DNA of 64,000 nucleotides from Enterobacter asburiae (GTDB lineage: Bacteria > Pseudomonadota > Gammaproteobacteria > Enterobacterales > Enterobacteriaceae): positions 1-64,000 of the forward strand of contig NZ_VRKN01000002.1 in assembly GCF_008080435.1 (NCBI RefSeq). Direction: 5' to 3'. The position numbers were made by a program, and so were the translations under genes. Positions 16,855-24,863 of the stretch are shown here, one piece after another. Position 1 is the stretch's first letter; each line of letters starts with the position of its first letter. Below the pieces are notes generated by a model. It was not told the DNA's origin. It saw nothing but the letters and a program-made list of their open reading frames with translations, and searched no databases.

Positions 16855-18465
16855 ATGAAGACAAAAATGATTGCAGCAGGCATTCTGTTGACGTTGCCAT
16901 TCTGGGCCTGCGCCAAAGATGTCACTATTATCTATACCAACGATCTCCATGCGCATGTCAATACTTACAAACTCCCTTATGTCGCAAACGGTCAACGCGC
17001 AATTGGCGGATTCGCTAATATCACGACCTTAGTAAAGCAGGAGAAAGCAAAAAACAAAGCCACCTTTTATTTTGATGCAGGTGACTACTTTACCGGCCCC
17101 TATATCAGCAGCCTGACAAAGGGGGAAGCGATAATTGATATTATGAATACTATGCCCTTCGATGCGGTATCAATTGGCAATCATGAATTTGACCATGGCT
17201 GGGATAATCTCTTACGCCAGTTAAGTAAAGCGAACTTCCCTGTTCTGCTGGGGAATGTATTCCATAAGGACAGCGAGATACCTTTCTGGAACAAACCGTA
17301 CACCATCCTGGAAAAGGATGGTGTAAAAATAGGTGTTATTGGACTGCACGGTGTGTTTGCATTTAATGACACGATTTCAGAACTCTCGATCCAGGGTCTC
17401 GATAATGATAAGAACAACCGCTTTGATAAATCAGCTGCGGCCCTTAAGAACCAGGGGATTGAGGCTCTCGATGAGGTGAAATATCTGCAGCACTACCTGG
17501 ATGAGCTGCGCGGCAAGGTTGACGTTACCGTCGCGCTCGTTCATGAAGGTGTTCCGGCGCGTCAGTCCAGCATTGGGAATACAGATGTCCGGCGTGCACT
17601 GGATAAAGATATTCAGACTGCGAGCCAGGTCAAAGGACTTGATATTCTTATCACCGGGCATGCTCACGTAGGAACACCAGAACCTATCAAAGTGGGGGAT
17701 ACGTTAATCCTCTCTACTGACAGCGGCGGTATCGATGTGGGTAAATTGGTACTCGATGTTAAACCTGCCACGCATACCCATGAGGTGAAAAGCTTCGAAC
17801 TGAAAACACTTTATGCTGATGAATGGAAACCAGATCCAACAACACAGAAGGTTATCGATGGCTGGAATAAAAAACTCGCGGATATTGTGCGCCAGCCGGT
17901 CGGTGAATCACCTGTCACGTTAACCCGTGCCTATGGCGAGTCATCACAACTTGGAAACTTGTTTACGGATGCAATGCTTGCCGCCGCACCGAATGCACAG
18001 GTCGCTCTGATTAATTCCGGTAGCTTACGGGCCGATCTCAACGCGGGCCCTATTACCTTTGGTGATATTACCAGCACATTCCCCTTCAAGAATGAACTGA
18101 CAGAGATGGATCTCAGCGGCAAGGAGCTGCGTAATCTGGTGGAGCATGGAGCATCGCTCACAAATGGCATACTGCAAATGTCACAGGGGGCTGAAATGCA
18201 TTATATGCCACAGAAACCCGTAGGTAAGCGCGTAGTATCGTTCACAATCAACGGCAAAGAGATTGCCGATACGGAGACTTACCATGTTGCTACGACGACA
18301 TTCCTTGCTTTAGGAGGCGATGGTTTTCTGGCATTTAAAGAAGGGAAAAATGTACAAGTCCGTGCCGGTCATAATATGTCCGATGTAGTCATTGACTATC
18401 TGAAGTCAGGGCACAAAATCGTTCCTGCACAAGTTAATGAAATGCGCGTTGAAGTCAGTAAGTAA
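16855..18465 (+). CDS. Periplasmic 5'-nucleotidase/UshA-like metallophosphatase (copy 3)
   Basis: A 536-residue nucleotidase, the closest paralogue of copy 1, with a shared signal-peptide end [12 protein letters not shown]. All metallophosphatase motifs are present (T-N-D-L-H-A-H, G-D-Y-F-T-G, G-N-H-E-F-D-H, V-H-E-G, T-G-H-A-H-V), as is the C-terminal nucleotide domain (N-S-G-S-L-R, G-G-D-G-F). It differs by an insertion of about 24 residues after the F-A-F-N-D-T segment. The insertion contains DNDKNNRFD (Asp183-Asp191), which resembles a D-x-D-x-N-x-x-x-D calcium-binding loop. The start at 16855 has AAGGAA six bases upstream and lies 22 bases after the porin stop, so it is cotranscribed with it. 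A strong terminator follows. Confidence 0.9.
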   Translation: MKTKMIAAGILLTLPFWACAKDVTIIYTNDLHAHVNTYKLPYVANGQRAIGGFANITTLVKQEKAKNKATFYFDAGDYFTGPYISSLTKGEAIIDIMNTMPFDAVSIGNHEFDHGWDNLLRQLSKANFPVLLGNVFHKDSEIPFWNKPYTILEKDGVKIGVIGLHGVFAFNDTISELSIQGLDNDKNNRFDKSAAALKNQGIEALDEVKYLQHYLDELRGKVDVTVALVHEGVPARQSSIGNTDVRRALDKDIQTASQVKGLDILITGHAHVGTPEPIKVGDTLILSTDSGGIDVGKLVLDVKPATHTHEVKSFELKTLYADEWKPDPTTQKVIDGWNKKLADIVRQPVGESPVTLTRAYGESSQLGNLFTDAMLAAAPNAQVALINSGSLRADLNAGPITFGDITSTFPFKNELTEMDLSGKELRNLVEHGASLTNGILQMSQGAEMHYMPQKPVGKRVVSFTINGKEIADTETYHVATTTFLALGGDGFLAFKEGKNVQVRAGHNMSDVVIDYLKSGHKIVPAQVNEMRVEVSK

Positions 18466-18471
18466 TACAAT

Positions 18472-18503
18472 AATGATGCCATTCATTTATGGATGGCATC
18501 ATT
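18472..18503 (+). terminator. Terminator after third nucleotidase
   Basis: AATGATGCCAT and ATGGCATCATT form a perfect 11-base stem around a ten-base loop, followed by TTGTT. It closes the nucleotidase-porin unit. It also argues against the in-frame ATG at 18493 (inside the stem) as the start of the radical-SAM gene. Confidence 0.7.
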
Positions 18504-18528
18504 TGTTATAACGATGGAAAGTTGCCCT

Positions 18529-19581
18529 ATGACGGAAAAACACTTAACTGCACTCTGTAATTTACATTGTACAAATTGCGTTCATCTCCATAAAACGCGA
18601 CTGTATCCGGAGTGGCAAACAGGTTGTATGGACGATACGACGCTTAAGCAATATATTCTTCAGAAAATTGACACATGGGAAACTGGCGATGTGCATTTTT
18701 ACTGGCGGGATGGTGAATTAACTTCTGATGAGTTAATTTTTTTAAAACGTGTCATTGCGTTACAACAGAGATTCGCACAAGGTAAAAACATTATCAATAC
18801 ATTACTCATCCACGGTATTACGTTAGATGATGACTGGTGCGAATTCTTCAAAAAAAATCATTTTCTTATTTGCATTTCGGTAGATGACGGTAGTCCGTCA
18901 TGCGAAATTTTCAGCAAAACGATGTCTGAAAGCCCAGTAACTAATATGATTGAATCAAACGTGATGTTACTGCAAAAGCATAACATTACATTTAATACGC
19001 TTACCGTCATTAATAACATAAATAGCCAGCAACCGCTGCGAATCTATCATTATTTGAAGAGTCTTGGCAGTCGCCATATGTTGTTTATCCCCTTACTTAA
19101 ACCGCTTGCACAAGGTGGTGTGGATGCGCAAAGCCTTGCCCCCACCGCACTGGGGATTTTTTTGAAAACGATTTTTTATACCTGGATACGCCTGGACATT
19201 GGAACGATTAAAATCCCCATTTTTGAGCATGCATTTGCTGCGTGGTGCGGGTTATCTGCGCCGACCTGCGTTTATGCATCCAGTGATGACAGCAATCAAG
19301 CTGTTGCAACCACGATGCAGAAAAGTACGGTGAATCACAAAGTTGAGCAATCCACAACAACACTGGTAGAAGAATGTACGAGTTGCAAAATGGAATTCGC
19401 CTGCCACGGCGGTTGCGTAAAAGACCGCATAGCACTTTCCCAATCCGGTGTTCCGCGGCTTAATTATTTTTGTGAAAGCTATCAGGCTTTTTTTGCGTAT
19501 GTTGAACCCTATATGTTGATGATGAGGGCTTTGTGGGAACAAAACTATGCGCCTTCCGATATTCGTCAGTATTTGGCCTGA
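18529..19581 (+). CDS. Divergent radical-SAM/SPASM protein, sulfatase-maturase type
   Basis: About 350 residues. Near the N-terminus C-N-L-H-C-T-N-C matches the radical-SAM C-x3-C-x2-C cluster, with Asn where an aromatic is usual. Near the C-terminus C-T-S-C-K-M-E-F-A-C-H-G-G-C fits the SPASM auxiliary-cluster motif of anaerobic sulfatase-maturating enzymes (AslB/YdeM/ChuR type). The Gly-Gly-Glu-Pro motif is reduced to YWRDGELT, so the core is degenerate. GGAAAG seven bases before the ATG at 18529 sets the start. No sulfatase with a C/S-x-P-x-R motif is in the window, so the target is unknown. It may mature a protein encoded elsewhere, modify a neighbour, or have lost activity. Confidence 0.72.
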   Translation: MTEKHLTALCNLHCTNCVHLHKTRLYPEWQTGCMDDTTLKQYILQKIDTWETGDVHFYWRDGELTSDELIFLKRVIALQQRFAQGKNIINTLLIHGITLDDDWCEFFKKNHFLICISVDDGSPSCEIFSKTMSESPVTNMIESNVMLLQKHNITFNTLTVINNINSQQPLRIYHYLKSLGSRHMLFIPLLKPLAQGGVDAQSLAPTALGIFLKTIFYTWIRLDIGTIKIPIFEHAFAAWCGLSAPTCVYASSDDSNQAVATTMQKSTVNHKVEQSTTTLVEECTSCKMEFACHGGCVKDRIALSQSGVPRLNYFCESYQAFFAYVEPYMLMMRALWEQNYAPSDIRQYLA

Positions 19582-19589
19582 CATCGTTC

Positions 19590-20483
19590 TCAGGACGCCG
19601 TCTGCTGAAGCCAGATTCCCACCTCTTCGCTCAGCCACGCCACAAAAAGCCCCACCTCCGGCTTCGCCTCCGTTGACTGCGCTGTCACCAGCCAGTAAGG
19701 CCAGGGATACGGCGCGGTGATGGAGGTTAGCTGGACCAACTCGCCCCGGGTGATGGCATCCTGAACCAGAGAGCGGCGCTCCAGCGCGATACCTTTCCCG
19801 AGCCGAACGGCTTCGATAATGATATTGGAGTCGTTAATACATAAGCCGCCAGGCACGATCTGTTTCTCAAGTCCCGCATTCACGCACCACGTTTTCCACG
19901 ACTCCATGGAAAAAATAATATGACTCTTTGCAATCTCAGCCGGCGTAGCGGGCAGCACACCGCCGTTATAGCCAGGCGCGGCCACCACGATGAGCTCATC
20001 GGAAAAAAGATAGTGGCTTTCACTCCCTTCCCAGTTTCCCTTTCCCATCCGTATCGCGATATCTATCCCCTCCTGCTGCAGGCTGGTGACCGTCAGGCTG
20101 GCCTGGATCCGCAGGGTGATAAGCGGATATTTCGCCCGGAACCGTTCCAGGCGCGGCAATAACCAGTGGCATCCAAAAGACGGCACCATTGCCAGCGTCA
20201 GCTCCTGCTTTCTCGGCTTCACCTGTACGAGCCGGGTGGCATCCGCAATATGGTTCAGCGCCTCGCGCACCTGTAAGGCATAGAGCCGCCCTTCTTCGTT
20301 GATCTGCACCCCACGCCCCTGACGGATAAAGAGCTTAACGCCCACCCTATCCTCCAGCACTTTGATCTGCTGGCTGATAGCGGAATGGGTGACGTGGAGT
20401 TCTTTCGCCGCCAGCGTCACGCTGCCAAGACGGGCGACAGCTTCAAAGCTTCGCAAACTGGCAATGGGTGGAAAATCCGACAT
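19590..20483 (-). CDS. LysR family regulator, GcvA-like
   Basis: A 297-residue LysR-type regulator whose N-terminus (MSDFPPIASLRSFEAVARLG) and helix HVTHSAISQQIKVLE are typical of the GcvA-like branch. The effector-binding domain begins near residue 90 with LTLAMVPSFG. It is divergent from the GST-like gene with 167 bases between starts, so that gene is the likely target. Its 3' end faces the radical-SAM gene with an eight-base gap. No operator was assigned with confidence. Confidence 0.88.
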   Translation of the reverse strand: MSDFPPIASLRSFEAVARLGSVTLAAKELHVTHSAISQQIKVLEDRVGVKLFIRQGRGVQINEEGRLYALQVREALNHIADATRLVQVKPRKQELTLAMVPSFGCHWLLPRLERFRAKYPLITLRIQASLTVTSLQQEGIDIAIRMGKGNWEGSESHYLFSDELIVVAAPGYNGGVLPATPAEIAKSHIIFSMESWKTWCVNAGLEKQIVPGGLCINDSNIIIEAVRLGKGIALERRSLVQDAITRGELVQLTSITAPYPWPYWLVTAQSTEAKPEVGLFVAWLSEEVGIWLQQTAS

Positions 20484-20650
20484 GAAAGCACTCCCTTATC
20501 TGCGCTGGATTTATAACGGCAACTTGCCCATACGTCAGTAATACTAACCTTTGCGGTAAGATACTGAAGATATTCGCCATGCAGATTGTATTGTAATGTC
20601 TGTTCATCCTCTTCAATGACGCGTTATTTCACAGAGACAGGAAAACGGGA

Positions 20651-21262
20651 ATGATGATTAAGCTTGTTGGCATGATGGATTCACCTTATGTTCGGCGCGT
20701 GGCGATCTCCCTTGAGCTTTATGGCGTTGAGTTTGAAAGCCAGCCGCTGTCAGTCTTCAGCACTTTCGAAGCATTCTCCCGAATCAACCCCGCGGTAAAA
20801 GCGCCAACGCTGATTCTGGATAACGGAATACGTCTGATGGACTCTTCGCTGATCCTGAATTATTTTGAGGCTCAGGCCGTCCCCGAGCGAAGACTCCTGC
20901 CCGTCGCTCCGGATGCGCAGGCAAACGATCTTCAGACGCTGGGCTTTATCCTCGCCGCCGCTGAGAAAGCCGTGCAAAATGTGTATGAACATAACCAGCG
21001 TCCGCTGGAAAAGCAGCACGCTTCATGGGTCGAACGCATTACAATCCAGCTGCTGGCGGCCTGCAGGGAATGGAATGCCTTACTGGGGGGGCGTCCGGTC
21101 ACCGCTGTTCCCGATCAGGTTGCTGTCACCAGCACGGTCGTCTGGACATTCATTCAGTCGATGATCCCGCACGTCGTTAACGCAGCGGATTTTAGCGAGA
21201 TTCAGGCGTTTGCCGAATCATTCGAATCACAGGCGGTCTTTAAAAAATATCCGTTCAACTAA
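20651..21262 (+). CDS. Glutathione S-transferase-like protein
   Basis: A 203-residue GST-fold protein. The N-terminal thioredoxin-like domain shows MIKLVGMMDSPYVRRVAI, with a Ser/Tyr where bacterial GSTs bind the glutathione thiol. The cis-Pro segment follows (NPAVKAPTLILDNG, then L-M-D-S-S-L-I). The C-terminal helical domain runs from about residue 90. An ATG at 20651 and a second at 20654 are equivalent; AGGA lies about eight bases upstream. The divergent LysR gene probably regulates it. The substrate is unknown; members act in detoxification or ring-opening steps. Confidence 0.88.
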   Translation: MMIKLVGMMDSPYVRRVAISLELYGVEFESQPLSVFSTFEAFSRINPAVKAPTLILDNGIRLMDSSLILNYFEAQAVPERRLLPVAPDAQANDLQTLGFILAAAEKAVQNVYEHNQRPLEKQHASWVERITIQLLAACREWNALLGGRPVTAVPDQVAVTSTVVWTFIQSMIPHVVNAADFSEIQAFAESFESQAVFKKYPFN

Positions 21263-21269
21263 GTGACGA

Positions 21270-21295
21270 GCCCGGTCAGCGCAGCGCTACCGGGC
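21270..21295. repeat. REP-like palindrome
   Basis: GCCCGGT...ACCGGGC palindrome with a GCGCAGCGC centre, of the type scattered between enterobacterial genes. It lies between the convergent GST-like gene and cbl and could act as an mRNA 3'-end stabiliser. Confidence 0.7.
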
Positions 21296-21305
21296 AAGCC
21301 AGCAG

Positions 21306-22256
21306 CTAAATCTGATAATCAATCGCCACTTCTTCCGGCTCCATCACCTGGCGTTTAATCTCATCAACCGACAGCCCGGCGTTGCAGAGTTCGATAAAGC
21401 GCCACACATAGTTGCGCTGCAGCTGCCCGCGCTTCAGGCCAAGCCATACGGTGTTCGCGTCAAACAGATGACGCGTATCAAGACGCACCAGGTTCCCGTC
21501 TTCGCGTTCTCCGCTGGACTGTTCAGCCACCAGACCAATGCCCAGACCCAGCTCGACGTAGGTTTTGATCACATCAGAATCCTGCGCGCTTAGCACCACG
21601 TCCGGCGTTAGCCCCTTACGGTTGAAGGCCTCGTCTATGCGCGATCGTCCGGTTATGCCCTGGCGGTATGTGATCAACGGCCATTTCGCAATGTCTTCGA
21701 GCGTCAGAGGTGAAACCTGATTCAGTGGATGATCGACCGGGAGTAATAAGCTGTGGTACCAGCGGAACCAGGGGAAGGCCGCCAGCAGCGGGTCGTTGCT
21801 CAGACGTTCGCTGGCAATACCGATATCCGCCCCACCGTTTTGCAGCAGCCCTTCAATTTCCTGCGGCGTCCCCTGGATTAGCTCCAGACGGACGTCAGGG
21901 AAAAGTTCGCGGAACGCTTTAATCACCGGCGGCAGGCTGTAGCGCGCCTGGGTGTGGGTGGTGGCGATGGTGAGTACGCCCGAGGCGTCATTGGTGAAGA
22001 GATCCGCCAGACGACGCACGTTACTGGCCTCGTTGAGGATCCGCTCAGCGATGGTGAGCAAAGCCTTACCCGGCTCCGTCATGCCGAGCAGTCGCTTGCC
22101 GCGACGGATAAAGATCTCTATGCCCAGTTCCTCTTCCAGCTCGCGAATATGGCGGCTGACGCCAGACTGAGAGGTATAAAGCATATTGGCGACCTCGGTC
22201 AGGTTGTAGTCCCGCCTGGCCGCCTCACGGATAATTTTAAGTTGCTGGAAATTCAC
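21306..22256 (-). CDS. cbl: Cbl, CysB-like LysR regulator of sulfur starvation genes
   Basis: A 316-residue LysR-type regulator nearly collinear with E. coli Cbl. The N-terminus (MNFQQLKIIREAARRDYNLT) and the H-T-H helix YTSQSGVSRHIRELE are characteristic of the CysB/Cbl pair. The effector domain contains TTHTQARYSLPPVI, the sulfate/adenylylsulfate-binding region of the family. Cbl activates genes for sulfonate and sulfate-ester use under sulfate limitation. Adjacency to nac in the same orientation, and the neighbouring tRNA-Asn, matches the conserved E. coli arrangement and supports Cbl over CysB. It is 96 bases downstream of nac and could be partly cotranscribed with it. Confidence 0.95.
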   Translation of the reverse strand: MNFQQLKIIREAARRDYNLTEVANMLYTSQSGVSRHIRELEEELGIEIFIRRGKRLLGMTEPGKALLTIAERILNEASNVRRLADLFTNDASGVLTIATTHTQARYSLPPVIKAFRELFPDVRLELIQGTPQEIEGLLQNGGADIGIASERLSNDPLLAAFPWFRWYHSLLLPVDHPLNQVSPLTLEDIAKWPLITYRQGITGRSRIDEAFNRKGLTPDVVLSAQDSDVIKTYVELGLGIGLVAEQSSGEREDGNLVRLDTRHLFDANTVWLGLKRGQLQRNYVWRFIELCNAGLSVDEIKRQVMEPEEVAIDYQI

Positions 22257-22352
22257 GATTCACTCCGGCGCATCTGACATAACCCTATTGTTAGAGTCAG
22301 CTGAGCTGCAGAACAAATAATAAAAACCAGCATCTTATGCTTTTATGGAATA

Positions 22353-23270
22353 TCAGCTCACGAGCTGGAGTTCACGGTTCTCAAGCGATGGCTTGCTGAC
22401 CAGCGACATCAAAATCTCTTTTACCGCCTGCGCCTGTGGCGACAGCGAACCGCGTGCAGACATGTTTAGCGACAGCGGCAGGCTCATCGAAGGCGTGGTG
22501 ATCCGCGCCATCCAGCCGTTTGCCGCACTGCACAGCGAGCGTGCTGCGGACTCTGGCAGAACCGTCACCCCCATTCCACTGGCAATGGCCGCAGTGAGCG
22601 TGGAGATTGAGTCAATTTCACCGATGATTTTGGCGGTCAGGCGACGCAGGGAGAACGCTTCATCCACGCGCACGCGCACAGCGCTGTAGTCGCGCGGCAG
22701 ATAGAGGTTCATTTCTGCCACAGCGGTAAGATCTACGCTCTGGCCCGGACAGTCACGGGTGCCCACAAGATAGAGATCTTCTTTCAGCAGCGGCTGGCTG
22801 GTGATGCCGGCGACCGGGGAGCGATCGTAAAGGACCGCCATATCCAGCTGGCCGTTGAGCAGTTTGTCATTCAGTACAGAACCGCTGTTTTCGTGCAGGT
22901 ACACCAGCACTTCAGGCAGCTCTGCGCGGACGGCCTGCAGCAGCGGCATGGTAATAGAGGACGCGGCCGTTCCCGGCGCCAGGCCGATAGACACGTGTCC
23001 GCTCAGGGTCTGGCCCACGTTGTTCACCGCCAGCTGCGCCTGTTCACACTGGCGGAGGATGGTGCGCGCGTGGGTATACAGGATCTTGCCTGCTTCCGTT
23101 GGCGTGACGCCACGTTTGGTGCGGATCAACAGCTGCTGATCCATCTCACCTTCCAGAGTAGCCACCTGCTGGCTCAGCGCAGGCTGCGCGATATGCAGCA
23201 CTTCTGCCGCTTGAGTCAGGCTGCCGATATCGACGATTTTTACGAAGTATTTCAGTCGTCTTAAGTTCAT
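22353..23270 (-). CDS. nac: Nac, nitrogen assimilation control LysR regulator
   Basis: A 305-residue LysR-type regulator matching Nac in length and sequence (MNLRRLKYFVKIVDIGSLTQ start, H-T-H IAQPALSQQVATLE). Nac couples sigma-54-dependent nitrogen regulation to sigma-70 promoters under nitrogen limitation. The ribosome site AGGGGG precedes the ATG. Upstream, on the same strand, are a sigma-54 promoter and a single NtrC palindrome at normal enhancer distance, which explains its NtrC-dependent induction. The neighbour cbl and the upstream tRNA-Asn confirm the identity. Confidence 0.96.
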   Translation of the reverse strand: MNLRRLKYFVKIVDIGSLTQAAEVLHIAQPALSQQVATLEGEMDQQLLIRTKRGVTPTEAGKILYTHARTILRQCEQAQLAVNNVGQTLSGHVSIGLAPGTAASSITMPLLQAVRAELPEVLVYLHENSGSVLNDKLLNGQLDMAVLYDRSPVAGITSQPLLKEDLYLVGTRDCPGQSVDLTAVAEMNLYLPRDYSAVRVRVDEAFSLRRLTAKIIGEIDSISTLTAAIASGMGVTVLPESAARSLCSAANGWMARITTPSMSLPLSLNMSARGSLSPQAQAVKEILMSLVSKPSLENRELQLVS

Positions 23271-23326
23271 TTTGCCCCCTGTTCGAAATGCTGTGCCGGA
23301 ACCGGCTGTCGTTGTTGAACAGGTTT

Positions 23327-23342
23327 TGCAATATGAATGCCA
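23327..23342 (-). promoter_or_regulatory. Sigma-54 promoter of nac
   Basis: On the minus strand, TGGCATTCATATTGCA has the GG and GC dinucleotides separated by exactly ten bases and matches the TGGCAC-N5-TTGCA consensus closely. It would start transcription near 23316, about 45 bases before nac. The rest of the 320-base gap between nac and the tRNA holds the NtrC site and the tRNA promoter. Confidence 0.85.
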
Positions 23343-23460
23343 CTTTTACCAGGCGGTCTAAATTGTTCGCTAAGCGCCTGAAAATAAGGAAACCTAATTA
23401 CAGAGGGGGGTTTTATTACCGAAACAGCAGTTTATGATCTGCCCCATTAGGGGTATACCC

Positions 23461-23476
23461 GCACCATGACGGTGCA
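23461..23476. promoter_or_regulatory. NtrC enhancer site for nac
   Basis: GCACCATGACGGTGCA is a perfect GCACC-N5-GGTGC palindrome, the NtrC consensus. It lies about 145-160 bases upstream of the predicted nac start site, the usual enhancer distance. Confidence 0.85.
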
Positions 23477-23543
23477 TTCCGCTGTCAAAAACATCACTTT
23501 GCCGATTTTGTCAGCAAACGATCAAAAGGGGTTGATCCACCCT

Positions 23544-23572
23544 TTGACAAGGCGAACGCAGGTCGATAATAT
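23544..23572 (+). promoter_or_regulatory. Sigma-70 promoter of tRNA-Asn copy 1
   Basis: TTGACA (23544-23549), a 17-base spacer and TAATAT (23567-23572), followed by a GCGCCCC discriminator typical of stringently controlled stable-RNA promoters. Confidence 0.75.
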
Positions 23573-23590
23573 GCGCCCCGTTCACACGAT

Positions 23591-23666
23591 TCCTCTGTAG
23601 TTCAGTCGGTAGAACGGCGGACTGTTAATCCGTATGTCACTGGTTCGAGTCCAGTCAGAGGAGCCA
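23591..23666 (+). tRNA. tRNA-Asn(GTT), copy 1
   Basis: A 76-base tRNA with encoded CCA. The acceptor TCCTCTG pairs with CAGAGGA. The anticodon GTT is at 23624-23626, and the T loop TTCGAGT is present. It is identical to the copies at 37367-37442 and 39162-39237. tRNA-Asn genes are common integration sites for enterobacterial islands, but no integrase lies beside this one. Confidence 0.98.
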
Positions 23667-23671
23667 AATTT

Positions 23672-23700
23672 AAAAAGCCTGCTTTTAAAGCAGGCTTTTT
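23672..23700 (+). terminator. Terminator of tRNA-Asn copy 1
   Basis: AAAAAGCCTGCTTT pairs with AAAGCAGGCTTTTT around a tiny loop, ending in a T run. Confidence 0.9.
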
Positions 23701-23723
23701 GCTTTTCTGCGTCTGGTAAAATT

Positions 23724-23791
23724 GTCGGGTGGCGGCTTCGCCTTACCCGACCTACGGGATTGTAGGCCCGGTAAGCGCAGCGCCACCGGGC
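23724..23791. repeat. Paired REP elements (BIME-like)
   Basis: Two GC-rich palindromes, one bounded by GTCGGGT/ACCCGAC (23724-23751) and one by GCCCGGT/ACCGGGC (23766-23791), in the gap before ldtA. They form the paired arrangement seen in bacterial interspersed mosaic elements. Confidence 0.75.
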
Positions 23792-23800
23792 AAAATGCCC

Positions 23801-24697
23801 TTACATGCCTATCTTAACCGGCATCCCCGACCGCCGTTCCAGTTCAGCGCCCGCGCCCTCGTTTATCAACTGCGTCCGCTGCGCGGCTGAAATGGGCAGA
23901 GGCACTTTCCGGATTGATTCAAATTCCGCGCGGTTACGTGATAATGGCTCGTGAACTTCCACCCAGCGGCTGCCGTCCGGCTCGGTGGTGACTTTAACAG
24001 GCCGATCGATAAGCTGCACGCGAGTGCCTACGGGAACATTATCGAAAAGGTATTTGATGTCGTTATTACGCAGACGAATACAGCCCTGACTCACCCGCAG
24101 CCCAATGCCGAAATTCGAGTTTGTACCGTGAATGGCGTACAGCCTGCCGATATAAATCGCATACAGCCCCATCGGGTTATCCGGCCCGGCGGGCACGAAT
24201 GCAGGAAGCGCTTTTCCTTCTGCCGCATAGGCGCGGCGAGTATTTGGCGTTGGAGACCAGGTTGGCCCCTCCTGCTTACGCTCAACGGCCGTCACCCAGT
24301 TGCGCGGGGTTTCGCGCCCGGCCTGCCCGATGCCGATGGGCAGCACTTCCACGGTGTTGCTGCCAGGCGGATAGTAGTAAAGACGCATTTCCGCCGCATT
24401 CACGATAATGCCCTCGCGGACGGTGTCGGGCAAAATCAGCTGCTGAGGTATCACCAGCCGGGTGCCGGATTTGGGCAAAAAAGGATCTACGCCAGGGTTC
24501 GCTTCCAGCAGGTTGCTCAGCCCCTGCCCGTACTGCGCCGCGAAATACTCCAACGGCCGGGTATTCCCCTGGGGGACCACGACCGTAACGGGGGTGCCGA
24601 CAAGACGGCTGCCTTCAGGTGGAAGTGGGTACGTAACGGCCAGCGCACCGGGTGTTATGGCAGCAAGCATTAACGCGAGCGAGAATAAGCGAATCAT
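23801..24697 (-). CDS. ldtA: LdtA (ErfK) L,D-transpeptidase
   Basis: A 298-residue periplasmic L,D-transpeptidase that attaches Braun lipoprotein to peptidoglycan. A signal peptide (about residues 1-20, ending PGALA) is followed by a LysM-like domain ([18 protein letters not shown]). The YkuD catalytic domain has I-H-G-T-N and S-Q-G-C-I-R-L, the Cys being the nucleophile. The start at 24697 has AGGGA five bases upstream; a longer frame lacks a site. Its position next to tRNA-Asn, nac and cbl matches erfK of E. coli rather than ybiS or ycfS. In E. coli cobTSU follow; here an accessory operon lies instead. Confidence 0.93.
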   Translation of the reverse strand: MIRLFSLALMLAAITPGALAVTYPLPPEGSRLVGTPVTVVVPQGNTRPLEYFAAQYGQGLSNLLEANPGVDPFLPKSGTRLVIPQQLILPDTVREGIIVNAAEMRLYYYPPGSNTVEVLPIGIGQAGRETPRNWVTAVERKQEGPTWSPTPNTRRAYAAEGKALPAFVPAGPDNPMGLYAIYIGRLYAIHGTNSNFGIGLRVSQGCIRLRNNDIKYLFDNVPVGTRVQLIDRPVKVTTEPDGSRWVEVHEPLSRNRAEFESIRKVPLPISAAQRTQLINEGAGAELERRSGMPVKIGM

Positions 24698-24863
24698 AGT
24701 TTCCCTGTTCTTAAACCTGATAGTCACAGGCTAACTATAACTGCCCGCTGCGAAATTTGTCAGAATAGTCACGCTGTGATAACGGTTTGCAATAAAAACC
24801 AGCACAACATGCTGATGAAATAATGCGAGAATAGCGTTACGAGACCAGCGTCAGGAGGACACA

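Noticed and set aside
18493..18528. Upstream ATG (18493) as start of the radical-SAM gene
   Set aside because: It lies within the perfect terminator stem of the previous gene and has no ribosome site; the ATG at 18529 has GGAAAG at good spacing.
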